From Aptenodytes patagonicus (taxonomy: Eukaryota > Chordata > Aves > Sphenisciformes > Spheniscidae), in the NCBI RefSeq assembly GCF_965638725.1, contig NC_134961.1, positions 5,176,641-5,240,640 on the forward strand: a stretch of DNA of 64,000 bases, written 5' to 3'. The notes under the pieces were generated by a model, which worked only from the letters and a program-made list of their open reading frames with translations, ran no database searches and was not told the DNA's origin. This document shows, piece by piece, positions 12,487 through 25,100 of the stretch. The stretch's first letter is position 1, and each line of letters starts with the position of its first letter. Position numbers and translations under genes: made by a program.

Positions 12487-15400
12487 ATGGCCTTCCAGCG
12501 GAGCCACAGGCTGAACCTGCTGCGCCTTGTCGTGCTGCTCCTCGTGGCCTTGGCTGGCATCAAGTTCCTCTTCCGTGACAGGTGAGGTGACAGCAGGACC
12601 CCAGGCGTGGGTGGGTGCCCCAGCAGGGTCGGGGTCTGTGGGGAGCCCCTGGGTTGTGCCCACGTGGGGGCCTGTTGCTGGGGGGCAGCTTGTTGCCCCC
12701 GTGCCCTGCGGCACCCCCAGCCCTGCTCCGCTCCCTGCAGCTTCACCCTGGAGCTGCACAAGCATGTCAGCAAGGACAGCAGGTTCTGGGGAGATGCAGG
12801 TGATGCTGGCCAGGACGCCGGCCCCCAGAGCCAGGCTCTCGAGCTCCCCGTGGCAAAGATAACGGCCTCAAGGCAAGAGCCTGGGCAGCAGGTCCACAGG
12901 GACGTCAGCGCCACCGAGATGAGGCTGGTCCACCTGGACCTCAAGGGAGCTGCACCCAGGGTCTCCTACCTGGAGGAGGTGAGGATGCTGGGGACTGGCG
13001 GGAGGTGCCGAGGAGGGACATGCTGAGGGGGCAGAGGCAGAGGAAGGCTTGACCTGCCGGCTGTCCCTGCCGGCCCCCTGGACTGTGCCGTTGCCATCGG
13101 CTGAGCCTGCCCTGCCCACGCCGCAGGTGTTCCCCCTCCTGTCCCAGCTGGGAGCCAACGGCATCCTCATCGAGTACGAGGACATGTTCCCCTTCAAGGG
13201 GGAGCTGGAAATCCTCAAGTCCCCGTACGCTTACAGGTGAGCCGGGGCTGCGTGCTGAGCTGGCCGGGGGGCTGCCGGCTCCGTGCGGCCCTGGCAGGTC
13301 CCGCCGGGGCTGCCAGCGGCTGGGTGTGGCCCACCTGGACCCGTGCCCGCGATAACCGTGGTCAGAGTGCTGGGCTGGAAGCAGACCAGCTTCCTGCTCC
13401 GCCGGGTCAATATTTGTGTCCCCATAGTAAAGTCCACACAGGCGTGGGGCGGCCGGGGCTACACGGGCAGGGTCCCGGAGGAGGAGGAGGAGGAGGAGGG
13501 AGTGCCTTCATGCTCTGCCCTCTGCCCCGGCATCCCCTGGTGAGCCTGTCCCTGCCCTCCCAGCGAGGAGGACATCGAGCGGATCCAGCAGCTGGCGGAG
13601 CTCCACAAGCTGGAGGTGGTTCCCCTGGTGCAGACCTTTGGGCACGTGGAGGTAGGGGGTCCCGGTCCTGCTCCTCATCCCACATCCCTTTGGCCCATGG
13701 CCTGGAACCCCCCCCAACGGCTCCTCCCGCGCAGTTCATCCTCAAGCATGAGAAGTACCAGCACCTGCGGGAGGTCGAGCGCTTCCCCAACAGCTTCAAC
13801 CCCCATGTCCCCGACACCCTGGCCCTGCTCAAGAGCATCTTGTCACAGGTGATTGAGAAGCACAGACGCTCCACCTGGATCCACATCGGCGCAGATGAGG
13901 TGAGCAATGGGCCATGCAGGGACCCCAGCCCTGGCCCCGGGCGCCAGGCGTGCTCCCAGGGGTGCTGAGCATCCCCCTTCACCCCAAATCCAGGTCTTCC
14001 ATCTTGGGGAGGGGATGGACTCCAAGAACTGGATGAGCCGCAACAAGGGTGACACGGGGACCATATACTTGAAACACATCAAGGAGGTGCTGGGCTTCAT
14101 CGCCACGCAGTACTGGGGGCTGCGGGCACTCATGTGGGACGACATGCTGAGGAAGATCAGCGTGGGAGCCCTGCGGGGTGAGAGCATGGGGACGGTGGCA
14201 GTGGTGGCACTCAAGCCGGGGGTCTCGGCAGCGCCCACCTGCATGGCCACCCTGGCAGGCGTCGTGCCCAGTGCTCGGCAGGAGCCCGTGCCTGGCTCTG
14301 TGGGGGCACGGGTCTCGGGGGAGCATGAGGAGCCCCAGGCATCCTCCTGTCGCTGGCACCGGTGCCCACGTCCCCATCCCTGCTCCCCCCACAGAATCCG
14401 GAATAGCAAAGCACATCTCGCCCGTGGTGTGGTTCTACGCGCCCGACTTTGAGGCTGAGCAGATCGGTAAGGTGGCATGCCAGGCTCCCCGGGGCTGGCA
14501 GGGGGGACACCCCTCACTGAGCCCCCCCCCCCAGGCTCCCAGGGACAGTGGCACTGGTGGCTCACGCCTGTGCCACTGCAGGGCCGTTCCTCGCCAAGTA
14601 CGTGGAGAGCGGCTTCGAGGCGGTGTGGTTCGCCAGCGCCTTCAAGGGTACCACAGGGCCGGCGCAGACCTGGCCCCCCCTGAGCTACCACCTGAAAAAC
14701 CACCTGAGCTGGCTGAAGGTGATGCAGGCCCTGCCGCGGCTGGCCCCGCTGCGCTTCCAGGGCATCGTCCTTACCGGCTGGCAGAGGTGAGGGGCGGCGG
14801 GACCCCCGCCCTCCCTGGCGCCCACGCAGCCCTGCCGGCGGTGGCACAGGAGGCGATGGCGTGGCTGGCTCTGCTCCGCAGGTACGATCACTACTCGGTG
14901 CTCTGTGAGCTGCTACCCGTTGGCATCCCCTCCCTGGCCATCTGCCTGCAGACCCTGGTGAACGGTGAGCCGCCCCCCTGCTGCCGGCGCTGGACCAGTC
15001 GTCGCGGACGGGCTCGTCCCCCGTCTCCCCACCCCGCGGGCAGCCACTGCCTGCGAGACCCCATCCTGAAGGCAGGGAGGGATACCAGGAGGGGGGTGGG
15101 AGGCAGGGGAAGGAGAGCTTCAGCTCCCCCAGTTTCGGGGGCGTGGTGAAGCCAGGGGCGAGTGCTTGACGGTGGGGTGGCCCGGGTCCCTCTGCCCCTC
15201 TCCTTGCCCTTCCCAGGGGGCTTCACGGAAGAGACGAAGAGGAAGGTCCTGGACACGCTGGGCTTCCAGAGCATGCAGCTGGAGCAGAGCACATGGTGCG
15301 TGGCACGGCACGGCCATGGCGGGGGGCAGCCGTGGCACTGCCACCCTGGTCATGTCAGAAGGGATGCGCTGGAGGGGAGCAGGGGGTTGGTTACCCAAGT

Positions 15401-16193
15401 CCCAGACCCAGCTGGGGTGAGGGCGGGTGCCCTCCAGCCACACGGGGTGCTGGGGTTCACCCAGCCCAGTGCGGCCGATGCACCCTATGTGTTGGGTTCT
15501 CACCTCCTCCTCTCTTTCCCCAGCGAGGGCAGGGGAGCATTCCCCGGCGCGGAGATCTACCACATGGTCGAGCAGGTTAACGGCCACCTGAAGGAGAGCA
15601 TCCTTAAAGCCCTGGAGGAGGAGAGGTAACGGGCGGCGGGAGGCAGTGGGGTCAGCTGGCTCTGGCCACGGGGCTGGAGCACAAGAGTTTTTGCAGGGGA
15701 GGGGACCTGCCCGGCGTGCAGCTCCCCCGTCCCCCAGTGGCCCCCGTCCCCCAGTGGCCCCCATGCCCCCCACTTCCCTCGTGCCTCCCCAGCGCCATCA
15801 AGGGCTGGTTCAGCCCCTATCACCGGAAGCGCCAGTTCGGCAACCCCCGCAACATGGAGAGCTTTGGCAGCAAGGTGCTGAAGTACGTGGTGCTGGGGGC
15901 TGGGACGCCGCCCCCCCCCGGGTGCCTGTGCAGGACTGGGAGGGGTCCCAGGCTCGGCTCTGGGGTCCCTCGCAGGAGAGAGCTGGACCCCTCGCTCTCC
16001 CCCCGCCAGGCTCCACGAGGACTGGGAGAGCTTCGTCCGCGACCTGCGTGCCCACCTGGAGAGGGTCTACTTCCCCGACACGGTGGAGGAGTGGATGGAG
16101 GAGAACGTCAACCTCTACCTGGACCAGCTGCGGGGCCTGGTGCAGGACTACCGGGCCATCATCCGCCTCAACGCCAGGCCCAAGGTGACGTAG
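12487..16193 (+). CDS. Hexosaminidase D-like protein with N-terminal membrane anchor (GH20 family), complete
   Basis: Thirteen coding exons: 12487-12581, 12741-12978, 13127-13236, 13564-13651, 13735-13899, 13994-14177, 14395-14466, 14582-14786, 14882-14964, 15217-15295, 15524-15625, 15793-15882, 16010-16193. All introns are GT-AG with consistent phase; 1695 bases, 564 aa. From residue about 102 ([11 protein letters not shown]) it aligns with human HEXD to the C terminus. The catalytic Asp-Glu pair of GH20 is in HIGADE at 227-232, followed by VFHLGEG. Other family blocks are [17 protein letters not shown] and [20 protein letters not shown] enzymes remove terminal N-acetylhexosamine, preferring galactosaminides, and the human form is nucleocytoplasmic. 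This protein instead begins with a short basic segment and a hydrophobic stretch (residues about 14-29, [16 protein letters not shown]), then a roughly 70-residue linker. That is the plan of a type II Golgi membrane protein. The start ATG sits 2 bases after a splice acceptor. Confidence 0.92.
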
Positions 16194-16330
16194 GGGCCAC
16201 GGCCCCCCCGGCTCCCGCTGCCCCCCTAGGGTGGGCTTCGGGTGCCGCCGTTGCGTGTCTGTGTGCTGGTGAATGCGTCGCTGCCGTTGGTTTGTACTGT
16301 ACAGAGAGCTCCTGCGCATCCCACTTCCAC

Positions 16331-16336
16331 AATAAA
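16331..16336 (+). terminator. HEXD-like poly(A) signal AATAAA
   Basis: AATAAA 138 bases after the HEXD-like stop codon, giving a short 3' UTR ending near 16350. Confidence 0.75.
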
Positions 16337-16349
16337 GTATTTTCGTAGA

Positions 16350-18840
16350 TGTTGCTGGGTGCTGGAGGGGGCTGCGGCTCTGCCCCCTCCTTGCAGGCGA
16401 TGGGGAGCTGGGGCAGGCGCAGGGAACCGAGGTCTGTCCTGCAGACGGCTCCCGGGCCCCTCGCTCCTGCTCTGCTGGGGCTGGAGGGTTTGGCAGCTGC
16501 AGGGCAGAGCTGTGACGGAGGGCAGCCTATGCCCCACGGTGCTGCCAGGCCCACGGGGACACCTGTGTGCCTCGTGCTGGCCTCGAGGGTGGCTGTGCCC
16601 TCCCTGCATGACGGGATCCAGCCCGGCGCGGGTGCTGGGTGCTGCGTGCCACCGGGCAAGGGCTGGCACCCAGGATGGGGCGGTGGCCGAGGAGGGGGTG
16701 TGGGGGCCCTGCCAGGCTCCCACCAGCACCCCTCCCCAACCCTGTGGCTGCTTTCAGCAGTGGCCACCACCGCGAACCCCTGATCGCTGGGAGGGGGGCA
16801 GGCGCGGCGCTCGCTTCCTGCGCTGAGCCGAGCCATCCTCCAAACGCTGCTTTCATCTCTTCCTTCCTCTCCTTTAATCCAGCGCCCGGGGCCCCGCGTG
16901 CTCCCAGGCCCGTCCTGCCTCCTGCGCTCGGGCAGGGGCCTCCGCCGCGTTCCTCGCCTGCGGCCGTCGGAAAGGCAGCCGTGGCGGGGGGATGCGGGGG
17001 GGACCCCTGTGCAGGGCAAGCCCTCCCACTGCCGGTGATGCCTCCGGCTCCTCCAAGTGAGGGTTTCCACGTGCCTGCTCCTCCACGGTGCCTGTCCCTG
17101 CGGTGGGGGGAGGCGAAGCCAAACCTTCCCGTGCCCACGACTCTCCCCGTTCAGGGTGCTTGTTTCAGCTCAGCATGTGCAGGGCAGTGACACGGACATT
17201 TCACTGCACATTTTTCTGCTCTGCAAAGAGCAACCCAACTTGGCAAGAGCCTGGAGGGAGCCGCAGAAATGCGAGGCGGTCTGGAGCTCCTTCTGCAAAA
17301 GCCTGGCTCAGCCAGGGGAGGAGGGTCGGCAGCTGTGCACCCCACTCAGCCCCACACAGCCCTGCTGCCCTATGTCCTGGCTTGGTCACAAAGGTCCCGG
17401 TGCCCGGTGAGGCCATTGGGGCAGGGGCTGCCCCATCCTGTGTCTGTGCTGAGTCCCCGGGTGCTGGCGCTGGGTGCGGGAGCCCAGCAGGAGAGAGCTG
17501 TGGGGCACAAAGGAACCTTTGTTGAGGAGCTTCGTTTGTTATCAAGTGATGGCAGATGTGAGGGAAGCCCCCAACCCGCCTGGGCCCCCCGGCACGTGCA
17601 GAGCCCCAGCCCCCAGCCCAGGGAGCCCTGCAGCAGCTCAGGCCCCCCATACAGCCGCGCACTGCCAGGCTGCGGGATTAGAGGGCAGATTAGACAGCGT
17701 TTCACGCTGGCAACCCAAATGTCCTGGATTGGAAAGTGGGGGTGGGGAGAGAAGATGGACCCCGCCGTCCCTGAGGGGGGGTCAGCCTGGGGCTGGGGGC
17801 TGCGGATGGAGTTGGTGCTGCGAAGGGCATCCTTGGGCTTCAGCTCAGGGGGCATGGGCCAGCACGGGGTGGGCAGGGGGCATCAGGGAGGAGGTTGGTT
17901 CATGTTTGTCTAGAGTTTGCTTGGTTCCCTCCATCTTTCCCTCTGCCACAGGCACTCACCCGGGTCTGCAGCCGCCTGTCCCCATGCAGCTGCCTGCCTC
18001 ACTGCCCCGCAGTGACCAGCGCTATGGGGGCCAGCTGGGTACCAGCCTTTCGGACCAACGGGCCCCAACATTATTTTGCCGGAGCCAGGACCTCCACAAA
18101 GCTTTTAGACAGTAACTCCTCTGGGAGAGCAGAAATTTGGGTGTGATTTTGTGCGGGTGATGGCTGTGTTCTGCATTGACTGGGCACCACGAGCACATTA
18201 ACGCCTTGTCCATCGCTGGCCCCATTTCCCATCTGGTTCGTCAGCATCCTCAGCCCTCAGCACTGCCCGGCACCCTCCACGTCTTTAATGTCTCCATCAT
18301 TTAAGCCATAAAAAGTGGAAGGGGACGAATGTCACTGGCCATTGCATCTACAAAAGTGGAAAATTAGGCAATAATAAGGGCTTTATTTAAAGACACTGAA
18401 AAGCTGCTCCAGCCTGGTTCCCATTATCAGCCACCTCAGGCTGACAGTCGGTGACTGCGACGGCCAGGCAGAGCAGTGGGACGGGGACCGGTGAAGGGCA
18501 CCCCGGAGTGGGGCTGGGGAGCACGGGGTGCCCCGGGGGGGGGGGTGTCTACTTGGCCCGCCAGCCCCCGGCTGCGGCCCCCAGCCAGCCCCTAGCCCCG
18601 GCTTCTCTCGCCCGGGGGGCACTGCCGCCCCCGGGGTCCTCCCCGAGGAAGGAGAGGCCCCGGGTGGCCTCGTTCCCCGCTCTCCCCTCCGGCTGCCGGG
18701 GCCGCTGAGACCCGCCAGCTCGTTACACCCCACGGCTGCGCGGCAGCGGCGGCTCCCGCCGGGGCGTCCCCCGGACCCCGGCACCTTCCCCCGCGCCGGG
18801 GAGGGGGATCCCCGTGCCCCGCCCGCAGACACCGGGGCGG
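16350..18840. other. Intergenic region between HEXD-like gene and CASKIN1
   Basis: About 2.5 kb with no exon I can support. It is GC-rich, except for an AT-richer stretch at about 18290-18440 that includes TTTATTTAAAG and GGCAATAATAAGG and could be a conserved element upstream of CASKIN1. No tRNA or transposon was recognised. Confidence 0.5.
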
Positions 18841-18849
18841 CCCTCACCC

Positions 18850-19139
18850 CCCCCCCCTCCTCCCCGCGCGGTGCCGGTGCGCCCCCTCCTCCCGGAACTC
18901 CCCCCCCCCGCTGTCCCCCGCGCTCCCGGTGCGGCCCCCCCGCCCCGCCGCGCCCCGCCCCGCCCCGGGCGCCCGCCGCCGCCGCCGCCGCCCCCGCCTC
19001 CGGAGCGGGCTGGGCGGGGGGGCCCGCGCCGCGCCGAGCCGTGCCGTGCCGTGCCGTGCCGCCCGCCCCTCGCCGCGCCGCGCCGCGGAGGATGCTCGGG
19101 CCGTGAGCCCGCAGCCGGCAGCCCCGGCGCCGCGGAGCC
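18850..19139 (+). promoter_or_regulatory. CASKIN1: CASKIN1 CpG-island promoter and 5' UTR
   Basis: Extremely C- and CpG-rich sequence leading into the CASKIN1 start codon, with four tandem CCGTG units (GCCGTGCCGTGCCGTGCCGT) at about 19040-19060. There is no TATA box. The island continues into the start of intron 1. The transcription start cannot be fixed from sequence; an upstream ORF starting at 18929 is one of several GC-driven frames. Confidence 0.5.
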
Positions 19140-22100
19140 ATGGGCAAGGACCAGGAGCTGGTGCAGGCGGTGAAGGCGGAGGACGTCGCGGCCGTGCAGA
19201 AGCTGCTGCAGAGGCCCAAGCCCGGCAAAGCCAGTGAGTGCCGCGGCGGCGGGGCCGGGCCGGGCCGGGCCGGGCCGGGGGCACCGCGGCGGGGGCGGGG
19301 GGGGGGTGACCGGCATCGCAGCAGCGGGCGCGGCGGCTCGGGGCCCACATCCCGCCCGCTGCTCCCGGAGCCCGGCCGGGATGCCGCCCTGCCCGGCCCA
19401 GGAGCATCCCCGGCCCTTCCCCGGTGCGGCGCGGCGCGGGCGGGGGCCGTAGACGTGCCAGGGACCCCCGGCGGCGCCCCGGGGGCGGGGAGGGGGGGGG
19501 GCAGCCCGGCGAGGGGGCTGGCGGCCGCGGAGCGTTCCTGGGCGCTGCAAGGGTGCTCGGCGCTGCACAGGATCGCCCCGCCGGTCCCGGTGCAACCCCC
19601 GGCCCGGCCGGGCACCGGCCCGGCTGCCCTTGCCCTGCGCCCGGGAGCAGCTCCCGAGCGGCCGGGGAGCCGGGCCGGGCCAGTGCACCCGGGGGGCTTG
19701 GCCTGGGCATGGGCACCGGCGAGGGCAGGGGGCTGCGGCCGGGCAGGCAGGGCAGAGCTGGGGGCACCTGCGTGTGCGTGGAGCGTGTGTGCACGGACCG
19801 TGCGCGTGTGCACCGGAGCTGCCAGTGCCTGCACACATTTGCATGTGTCTGTGTGCGTGTGGCTGTGTCTGTGCGCGTGTACGTGCGTGCTGGGTGTGCA
19901 TGTGTGTCTGTGTTTGGGTGCGTGTCTGTGTTTGTGTATCGGTGTGTACCCTGGCATATGTGTGTTTGGATGTGGCTGTGTTGGTGTTTCTCCGTGTGGG
20001 GGTGTTTGGATGTAGCTCCATGGGTATCTCCCTGTGTGCATCTCTGCGGCTGGGTTTGCACGTCTCCGTGTGTGCACCCGGGTGTGTGTGTGTCCAGGCG
20101 TGAGGCTGCGGGGGTGTACGTGTGTCTGTACGTGTCTATCTGTGTGTGTACGTGTGTGTAGCTCCATGAGTATCTGCTCTCTGTACGATATAACTGCTCT
20201 GTTGAGGCGTTCCACCCGGGACTGAATTATTCATGGTGCTGATGCAGCCGCAGGTTTCAGGCCTGGCGCGCGGGGCTGACACGGGGGGCCGGGGACCATC
20301 CCTGGGCACAGGCAGGGACCACGGGGAGCACTCGCGTGGCATCGGGTCACTGGGCACACAGCCCCTTTGCCACTGCACCCCGCATCCCTCCCTCCTGGGG
20401 CCCAGCGCTCCCCGAACGTGGGCACCCCCGTGTCCCTGGAGCCGTGCAGGGCTGGTGCGGCGTCCCCCATCCTTGGTTGTGCAGGGGTGTTCCTGGCCGA
20501 GCAGGGCCAGCGTGGTGTCCCCCGTGTCCTGGTGCCGAGCAGGGCTGGCGTGGTATCCCCCATGTCCCCACTGTAGTGCAGGGCTGGCACGGCGTCCACC
20601 ATGTCCCCGGTGCCGTGCAGGGCCGGCGTGTGGTCCCTTGTGCTGTGTAGGGCTGGTGTGGTGTCCACCATGTCCTGGTGCTGTGCAGGACCAGCGTGGT
20701 GTCCCCAGTGCCATCGTTGCTGTCGCTGCCGAGGGCCTGTGTGGGGAGAGAAGAGGCTCCAGCTCAGAGCCCCCTTCATCCCAACCCGCTCCAGGTGCTG
20801 CCGCTTCCGTCACCTCTTGGAGCGGCGTGTGGGGACAGGGGTGACACCTGGCCTGTGCCCAGTGCTATCTCCCCCACACCCCTCTCCAATCCCTTCTGGC
20901 CCGGGCGCACAGCTGGTGTTGCTGTGGCAACGGCCAGCGGTGCCGGAGTGCCACCACCTCCTCCCGCATCCCTCTCCTTCCCGGCACCGCTCTGCTGCAT
21001 CTCCCGCCGCGGCCACTCTCCCGCTGCAGAGCCCTCCGGCTGCCGGGCACTGCTGGGCGGGATGGCTGCTGGGGCTGGCGGTGCTCCCCGTGCTGGGCTC
21101 GCGGGCGAGGGACAAGGGACCCCCAGCAAGGCCGAGCCCGGCCAGCCTGGCACTGGGGAGATTCCTGCTGTGGGCCTGGAGGCTTGCCCTGTGCCCCGGC
21201 TGGGCTGCACGTCTCCAGCTCTGCCGGACCCCCACCCCCGGTGCCGGGCTGCTCTTGTGCAGTTTCCCCGCAGGACCCGACTCTCCTGCCCGGCAGCAGG
21301 GCCGTGTGCGCGGCAGTGGGTGCCATGCTCTCGGCCTGGGGTGCATGAGCACCTCTGGCCGCAGCAGCAGGGCTAGAGGAGCAGGGCATGGCATGGGGTG
21401 GGAGAGCACCAAGCAGGGGCTGTCCCCATGCCGCGGTGTCCCCACATCCCCCATCCCCTCCACGTGCTGGTCCCACGCATGCCTCCGGTGCTCCCTGCGC
21501 TGCGCGGCACCAGGAAGATTTGTAACTTAGCTCTGTTATCTGGATAATATCCTATTCATGTGGGGTTTAATAAATGAGATTTTAAAAATCCCTGCGTGAA
21601 TTAACACGGGTTGCTATGGTGACGTGGGGCCCGATTTAGCATGTGGAGTACGAGTTTGTGGGGCCCGGGCCGGCCGCAGCGCGCACCGCGCTCGCTTCCC
21701 GGGCATCCATAATTGATGAGGTTGTCTGAAAGTTACGCAAATCAGATGCAGGGATTTGGCAGCAAACTGTTTCCCTTCCTGTCCCCTCCTCCCTACTGCT
21801 ACCTCGAAGAATTGTAGTGACTTGGCGTTTTCCCCTTGGCTCCCTGGCTCGGGCACCGTGGGACGGGACGGGGCCCTGGGGTGTCCCCAGCAGCGTCCGT
21901 GCCCGCCATACCATCCCCATCCCAGGCACCCGGGGCTTCAGGCAGTGGGAGATGGGGCTGTGCTGTGCAGGGAAACCACGGTTCCTCGGCCGTGGTGTGT
22001 TGGAGCAAGCAGGCTCCTTCCTTCTGAGGCCGGTGCTGCTGGCGGCTCATCTGCTTTGGAAACGGCTTCTGCGTGGCACCTACCGGTGCCGCGGGAGGGA

Positions 22101-25100
22101 CCTTGAGCCGAGGGCCGGGCCCTTCTGCCCTGGCTTCTTCTCCTGCCAGGCTGTGGGGCTTTGCAAAGTGCTTCCATGCACGGCGGCTTCTTGTGGCAAA
22201 GGAGATGTCCCAGCATGTGGCCCCACAGTGCCGGGTGAGCACCCGGCGTGGCAGGGGCTGGTTGCAGCCCGGTTGTGCGGGTGGGAGCCGGGGCTGTGTT
22301 CCATGGGGCTGCACAGGGCTGCCCACCCTGTGCCTGGCCCTCAGTGCCATCCTGGTCCCCCAGGCTGCCGTCAGGGCTCGCGTCCTCGTGTGCCGCTGAA
22401 GCTCTGGGTACCTCGCTCTGGGACGCCTGGGTCTAGGTGAGCCATGCTGCCTGGGTGGGGCTCAGGAGCTGGGCATGCAGCCCTGCACCCCCTGCACCCC
22501 AATATGCTGCGGTAACCCAGCCCCACCTGACCCCGTTGCCCGGGGGTGTGGGTGCCAAGGCACGGGTAGCTCTTGGGGTGCCCCTGCCCTGGGTGGGAGA
22601 CCCCCCCCGTCCCACATTGCTGCCTGCGCAGGGCTCTGTGTCCTGCCCTGCGTGTCGCTGGCAGCAGCCCCAGCATTTTGGGGTTTATCCCAGTCAGCCC
22701 TGGCCACGCTGCCACGCGTGGGGAGCAGGTCCTGCCCTGCCCTGCCCGGGGAGGGACCCCAGCCTCGCTGGCACCACCGGTGCTGCGCTGGCTCCACGGC
22801 TGCCTCTGGCCATGCTGCTCCTGGGTCTGGGCCGTGGGGGGCAGGCAGAGCCCACTACGGGTGAAAAGACCGGGACAGGAGCCAGGCAGCTCCTCGGAGG
22901 GGTGTGGGCAGCCTGCCTGGGGGTGGGCAGCAGGAGAGGGACCCCAAAGCTCAGTGAGCACCCCCAGGCTTGTCACCCTCTGGGGTGCTGCCATTCTGTG
23001 GGGACCCATCCTGGGATGCGAGCGGAGCTGCAGCAGCTGGGTGGGATCGCTGCTTCGCCGGTGCTCCGGGATGTGGGGGCAAGTGGGAGGCAGGAGCCAG
23101 ACCCCGTGGGGACAGGGGCTCCCTGGGCAGGGCCTCACCAGCTGCCTCCTGCTCTCCAGCGCGTCCTCCTGCACGGTGGCCAGTTAATTCTGGGTTTTTT
23201 TTTTTCTTGCATTTGATTGCATTAATAATCTCCTCTGATAACAGTATTTAATAAAACCAGGCTAATATGGCGCAGTTAGGAAATGTCTTTGACATTTTAC
23301 AATTCAATTTCCATGCAGTAAAAGGCAGGGCAGCTGCAAATCCAATTGTGGTGCAGTGCCCAGGGCGCGCGTCGCTGGCAGCCGCCGGAGCTGCCCGGTT
23401 CCCCCTGGCCCTCCGGTAACGCAGGAAACTTCCCTGGGCGGCAGCCGCCCCTAATGGCTCCCGCTGCCGCTCCACAGCCACGGGCGCTGGGGCAGCCCCC
23501 TCCTCGCTGCAGGGGAAGCCTGGGCAGGGGGGGAGCAGATGGTGCTTGCCGGGATGCCAGAGCCCCCTGGTGCCACCGGCCTCCGGAGCCATCAATGCCG
23601 GGCGGGACGTCTGGAGCGGGAGGAAGGGGCTGTGGGGCCGGATCCTGTGGCAGCTTGGCCAAGCTGGGGGGCCTGCAAAGGGGTGCTGAGCCCCCACGCA
23701 TCCCCCATCCCGTGGCCGGGTGCTGCTCCTGCGGCCCCCCCCCGGTCCCCTCGGTGTGGATTAAGGGGCAAAACGCCAAGGGGGTGGGCTGGGGCGCGCG
23801 GGGCAATGCTGGCACGGGGCGATGTCGGTGCATCCTCGCCATGTCCCAGGCACAGGGCCTGAGGGCCATCCGGGATGGCATTTGCCGAGCAGCTCCTGCC
23901 ACTGCCGTGCTTAACAGTGTGTCAGCGGGTCCCTTATAAACTTTTTCTTGGGGTTTCTCGCCCGCGTGTGAAACCTCGCTCCCAGCAGGACTTGGCAGGC
24001 AGGCGCAGGCTGGCGCGTGCCAAGTTTCCTTCCAGAGGGGGATTATTACTGAGCCCGGGGTGACATCTAGTTATTTTACATTTTCTTGCCTCTCTCTTCG
24101 GCTGGGCCAGCGTTGTGGGTGCGAACCCCCCTCTGCCCCCCTGCCACCCCAGCACAGCTCCCACTTCGGGGCTGGCCGTGGGGTCCCTGACTGCAGGGGG
24201 ATGCTACAGAGGATCTGGGGCTGTTGGCCCCCAACACCAAGGAGCGGCGGGGCTGTGGGCCGGCGGCTCCACTCCCAGCTCGAGGCTCCCTCGCTGGCCT
24301 GGATTTTCTCGTGGCAGTCCCAAATTCACCTGGCTTGACACCAATTAGCCCTTTGCCGCCGGCGGCTGGCCCCTCGTGCCCGGGGCTCTCCCAGGGCCGC
24401 TGGCTCCGGCTGTTTCCCGCACAAGGACCTTGCTGCCGGTGCTGCGGTGCTCCTCGCTGCCCACGTACCGTAGTGGGATGATGCTCCCAGGGAGTGGCCA
24501 GAGGATGTGGCGGGGCCAGGCTGCACCCACGGGTGACAGTGCCACAGATGCTTGGGGTGCCGGTGGTGCAGCAGGGCCGGGTGCTGTGAGCACCCCAAGC
24601 CACCTTCCGTAGCCGCCCCCTTCCCCACCAGCCCAGCTCGGTTTCCAGTAGCCAGGCTGGCGTCTGGCTCCTCTCCTCTGCTCCGCTGCGCTCCCTTTAA
24701 CCCTTCCCTCCCCTTCCCAGCCTCTGGGAAAGGCTGCAGTCGGCCCCCTCCCTGGCTTGGCGTGCCTCGGTGCCCCCAGTCCCTCCCTGCTCCCCCTGTG
24801 CCCACGGGGCCCTGCTGGCAGCTGCATGGGCCGTGGCGTGGTCGGCCCCACGGCGGCAATGCCCATGGATGGCGGCTGTGCGGCATTGTGCCGGGGCCCG
24901 GGCGGGTGCCGAAGCGGTGGTGGGTCCTTGGTGAATGTCAGCCCTGGGCATATGGTGGGTGGGAGCTGCGGTGTCGCTGGCGGGCTGAGCGGTGGAGGGG
25001 ACTGGCTGGCTCTGGGGCGATGCTCAAGGCTGTGCTTGCACGTGTTTGCCACAGCGCTTTCCCTCCTGGTGCCGGTGCGGGAGTGGCGTGTGCCCGGAGC

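Noticed and set aside
18383-20215. 610-aa, 432-aa and 405-aa minus-strand frames over the CASKIN1 promoter and exon 1
   Set aside because: Low-complexity Ala/Pro/Arg/His translations of CpG island and TG repeat; no domain and no splice context.
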